NCBI GenBank assembly: GCA_028280915.1
Contig: JANQKX010000190.1
Span: 1 to 15,221 of the forward strand
Direction of reading: 5' to 3'
Length of the DNA stretch: 15,221 nt
From: Kiloniellaceae bacterium
GTDB lineage: Bacteria > Pseudomonadota > Alphaproteobacteria > Kiloniellales > Kiloniellaceae
Below, in pieces: positions 13,297-15,221 of this stretch. The notes beneath the pieces are model-generated. The model had not been told where the DNA came from. It saw only the letters and a list, made by a program, of their open reading frames with translations, and made no database searches. The position numbers were made by a program, and so were the translations under genes. Positions within the stretch are counted from its first letter, which is position 1. Every line of letters begins with the position of its first letter.

Positions 13297-14954
13297 GGGA
13301 CTGTTTCGCCCAAGAAGCGGTTCAGCACGTTGCGGGTCACCTGTACCACCCCGGCGTCCCGGCGCAACAAGCCGGCGACCCATTCGGTGGCGCCGGCATT
13401 GAAAACGGCGCCGCGGCCCTTGGTGAAACCGACCACCATGCCCGCGCCCCGGTTGACCTGTTCAAGCGCCGCCGGATCACAAGTGCCATGGCGCATGCGG
13501 GCGACGAATTCGGCGTCATGGTCACCGCAAAACCCTGGATCATCGCCAGATTCGCTGGGGCCTTCCCGCAGCCGTGCCAAACCCAGGGCGATGATCTCCA
13601 AGTTATCCGGCACGTCCCCTTGGGCTTGGGGGAAAGGCAGCCCGCCTTCGATGCGGTAGTCCAGGCCGTCCACCTCGTAGCCGAACACCCGGCCCTCGGC
13701 GCCGAGGACATCGCCGTAGCCCAGGCCACTGCCGGCCAGGGCCCAATGATCTGGCCGGTAAAGGGTAAAACCGCCGGCCCCGCGGGGCGCCATCCCGCCC
13801 CAGCCGGCGTAAAGGCCCCAGCTGCCGTCCAGCCCGAAGGTGCCATGGCCGGGCCGACCGATGACCGGATCCTCCCAACAGCCGGTGAGGAAGCGCCGCT
13901 CGTCAGTGTCCCGAAGAGGGTCCTCTTCATGGGCGAGATACTTGTGGCACACTTGCCGGCGCCCCTCCTCCGCCAGGCGGATCTGCCAGAGAAAGTTACC
14001 GGCGAAGCGCGCCACCCGGCCACCGCCCGCGACATAGTCATCGACGGCGTCGCGCATTTGCCAGCTCCAATATTCGTCGTGCCCGACGATGACCACGCAG
14101 GCATAGCCGCTCAGCACATGGGGGCGAAAATGCAGGTCCTGCTGGGTCGCCATGTCCACGGCATAACCTTCCTCGGCCGCCCAGCGGGCAAAGAGGCTTT
14201 CGTAGCTGGCCCAGCCGGCGGAGGCGTACTTTTTGCTGTACCCGGCTTGCCAGGCCCAATCCATGAAGGGATAGGCGATCGGCGCGCCCAAGGGCGGCGG
14301 CCGCTCCGGCAGGGTGCGGGGCGCTTGCCCCGGCAACGCCAAAAAGCCCCGGGCCCAGGGGCGCTGATTGCTCAGGCTCGGGGCGAAGCGGTTACTCTCG
14401 GGGTCGACAATGCCCTCATAGTGATTGGACCCGCCCCAGTCGTTATAGGCGCACCAGGTGGCATCCGCCGTGATCAACAGCAAACGGCCCGGCGCCGGCC
14501 GGCCGGCCGGGCGCACCACGATCAGATGGCGCGCGCCGACCTGCCCCTCCGCCGCGCCGCGCCGACGCAGGATCACCCAATAGGCGCCCGACGGCCAGTC
14601 GTCGCCGATTTGAAAGCACGCCACGGCCGGCCAACCGCAGCCGTCTGTCGAGGCGTTTTCCGGTGTATCCGCCCAAGACAGGGCCACGCCCTTTTGCCGA
14701 GCCATCAAGCGACCCGGCCCGACGGCCGCCCGCACTTCCAGGTCCGCCAGGGGCTCGGTGGCGCTGGCGAAGACCTCGACCCTGTCTCCTGCGCCATAAG
14801 AAAGAGCATCGGTGTAGCACCAACATTCCGCGACCCCGTCATCGCGCCCGGGCAGCTGATACCACTGACGCTGATGAACCGGCCGGTCGGCACCGCCGCG
14901 CAGCACGAAGGTTGGATTTTGCGGCAAGCGCTCAATGGGCAACGGCCCTGGCAT
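13293..14954 (-). CDS. N,N-dimethylformamidase large-subunit-like protein
   Basis: The C-terminal half matches the DMFase beta-subunit-like domain: YSKKYASAGWASYESLFARW, the signature VGHDEYWSWQMRDAVDDYV (His292-Trp296 is HDEYW), GGRVARFAGNFLWQIR, YEVDG and FNAGATEWVAGL near the end. Bacterial DMFase is an amidohydrolase with a mononuclear iron held by two tyrosines and a glutamate; Tyr295 is a plausible ligand but I cannot map the site. Residues 1-150 are a separate beta-rich region. The 553-residue length is shorter than the roughly 760-residue DMFase large subunit, and no small subunit gene is visible, so it may be a homologue with another amide or other substrate. There is no signal peptide. 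I chose ATG 14954 (GGGGGAG 9 bases upstream) over an in-frame GTG at 15035 that lacks a ribosome-binding site. It is divergent from the Tat-signal gene, 110 bp apart. Confidence 0.8.
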   Translation of the reverse strand: MPGPLPIERLPQNPTFVLRGGADRPVHQRQWYQLPGRDDGVAECWCYTDALSYGAGDRVEVFASATEPLADLEVRAAVGPGRLMARQKGVALSWADTPENASTDGCGWPAVACFQIGDDWPSGAYWVILRRRGAAEGQVGARHLIVVRPAGRPAPGRLLLITADATWCAYNDWGGSNHYEGIVDPESNRFAPSLSNQRPWARGFLALPGQAPRTLPERPPPLGAPIAYPFMDWAWQAGYSKKYASAGWASYESLFARWAAEEGYAVDMATQQDLHFRPHVLSGYACVVIVGHDEYWSWQMRDAVDDYVAGGGRVARFAGNFLWQIRLAEEGRRQVCHKYLAHEEDPLRDTDERRFLTGCWEDPVIGRPGHGTFGLDGSWGLYAGWGGMAPRGAGGFTLYRPDHWALAGSGLGYGDVLGAEGRVFGYEVDGLDYRIEGGLPFPQAQGDVPDNLEIIALGLARLREGPSESGDDPGFCGDHDAEFVARMRHGTCDPAALEQVNRGAGMVVGFTKGRGAVFNAGATEWVAGLLRRDAGVVQVTRNVLNRFLGETVP

Positions 14955-15050
14955 CTGTTTCCACTCCCCCTGATCCAAAGGCGAAAAAAGAACCGGAATA
15001 AACCGGCCGCCCCAAACGTCATTGGGACGAGGCACACTTTAACCACAAAC

Positions 15051-15058
15051 AAAGGGGA
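15051..15058 (+). promoter_or_regulatory. ribosome-binding site of the truncated Tat-signal gene
   Basis: AAAGGGGA lies 6 bases before the ATG at 15065, supporting that start in a gene whose 3' end is outside the window. Confidence 0.65.
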
Positions 15059-15064
15059 CGAAAA

Positions 15065-15221
15065 ATGCCATTGGACGACAACAAACCCGTGGGCATCAAC
15101 GCGTATTTCAGCCAGGACCCGGCCGCCGCCGACCTGGCTTTTTTTGGCCGCGTGGCCGGCGCCAACCGGCGTGGATTCTTGAAGGGCGCCGGCTTGGCCA
15201 CCATGGGATCACTTTTGGGAA
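15065..15221 (+). CDS. Tat-exported protein, N-terminal fragment (cut by window end)
   Basis: Fifty-two codons are present before the right edge. The product has a hydrophilic leader (MPLDDNKPVGINAYFSQDP), then a twin-arginine signal: Asn34-Arg35-Arg36-Gly-Phe38-Leu39-Lys40, matching the SRRxFLK consensus, followed by a hydrophobic run (AGLATMGSLLG). It should therefore be folded in the cytoplasm, often with a cofactor, before export through TatABC. The family cannot be determined from the fragment. The ATG has a good ribosome-binding site at 15051. It is divergently arranged with the DMFase-like gene and might share its regulation. Confidence 0.8.
   Translation, partial: MPLDDNKPVGINAYFSQDPAAADLAFFGRVAGANRRGFLKGAGLATMGSLLG

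Noticed and set aside
14955..15035. Upstream GTG start for the DMFase-like gene
   Set aside because: No Shine-Dalgarno sequence is near it, while the ATG at 14954 has GGGGGAG nine bases upstream.
13488..15182. Long plus-strand open frame antisense to the DMFase-like gene
   Set aside because: The minus-strand product has clear family motifs; the antisense frame has none and runs over the start of the Tat-signal gene in another frame.
1..15221. CRISPR array, tRNA, rRNA, transposase, phage genes
   Set aside because: No regularly spaced repeats, no cloverleaf or rRNA-like stretch and no such protein frame was found on either strand.

Overview
The window reads as a high-GC, Gram-negative (proteobacterial) chromosome: there is a lipoprotein-type efflux adaptor, an AcrB/MexB-type inner-membrane pump, several Sec- or Tat-exported proteins and a di-heme periplasmic protein. 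I cannot place it more precisely. There is no rRNA, tRNA, CRISPR array, transposase or phage gene. Annotation covers eight complete protein genes with a recognisable fold or clear signals, one complete exported protein of unknown family, and one gene cut by the right edge.

Left part (1-3100): an RND periplasmic adaptor lipoprotein (+) is followed by an exported orphan protein (+) that has its own candidate promoter. Middle (3106-8924): a leftward set made of the RND pump, a TPR-repeat protein and a cyclase/kynurenine-formamidase-like protein (pump first, then TPR, then cyclase; 83- and 27-bp gaps). The adaptor and pump would normally be adjacent and co-directional; here they converge and lie 4.4 kb apart, and no outer-membrane channel gene is present.

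9178-9810: a small coiled-coil protein gene (-) with an extended -10 promoter, and upstream of it a 167-bp element made of two long hairpins whose four arms are diverged copies of one sequence. This is the most unusual non-coding structure in the window. 9810-11915: a 701-residue di-heme cytochrome c peroxidase/MauG-like exported protein (-). Its upstream region (11916-12480) holds a 24-bp dyad with a TetR/RutR-like GACCA-nn-TGGTC core and a very AT-rich block.

Right part (12481-15221): a class I SAM methyltransferase (+), convergent with and overlapping by 4 bp a gene for an N,N-dimethylformamidase large-subunit-like protein (-), which in turn is divergent from a truncated gene whose product carries a clear twin-arginine signal.

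I found no convincing new multi-gene defence or biosynthetic system. The observations I rate highest are the paired-hairpin element, the RutR-like dyad, the cyclase lacking two of the usual metal-binding histidines, and the split efflux system.
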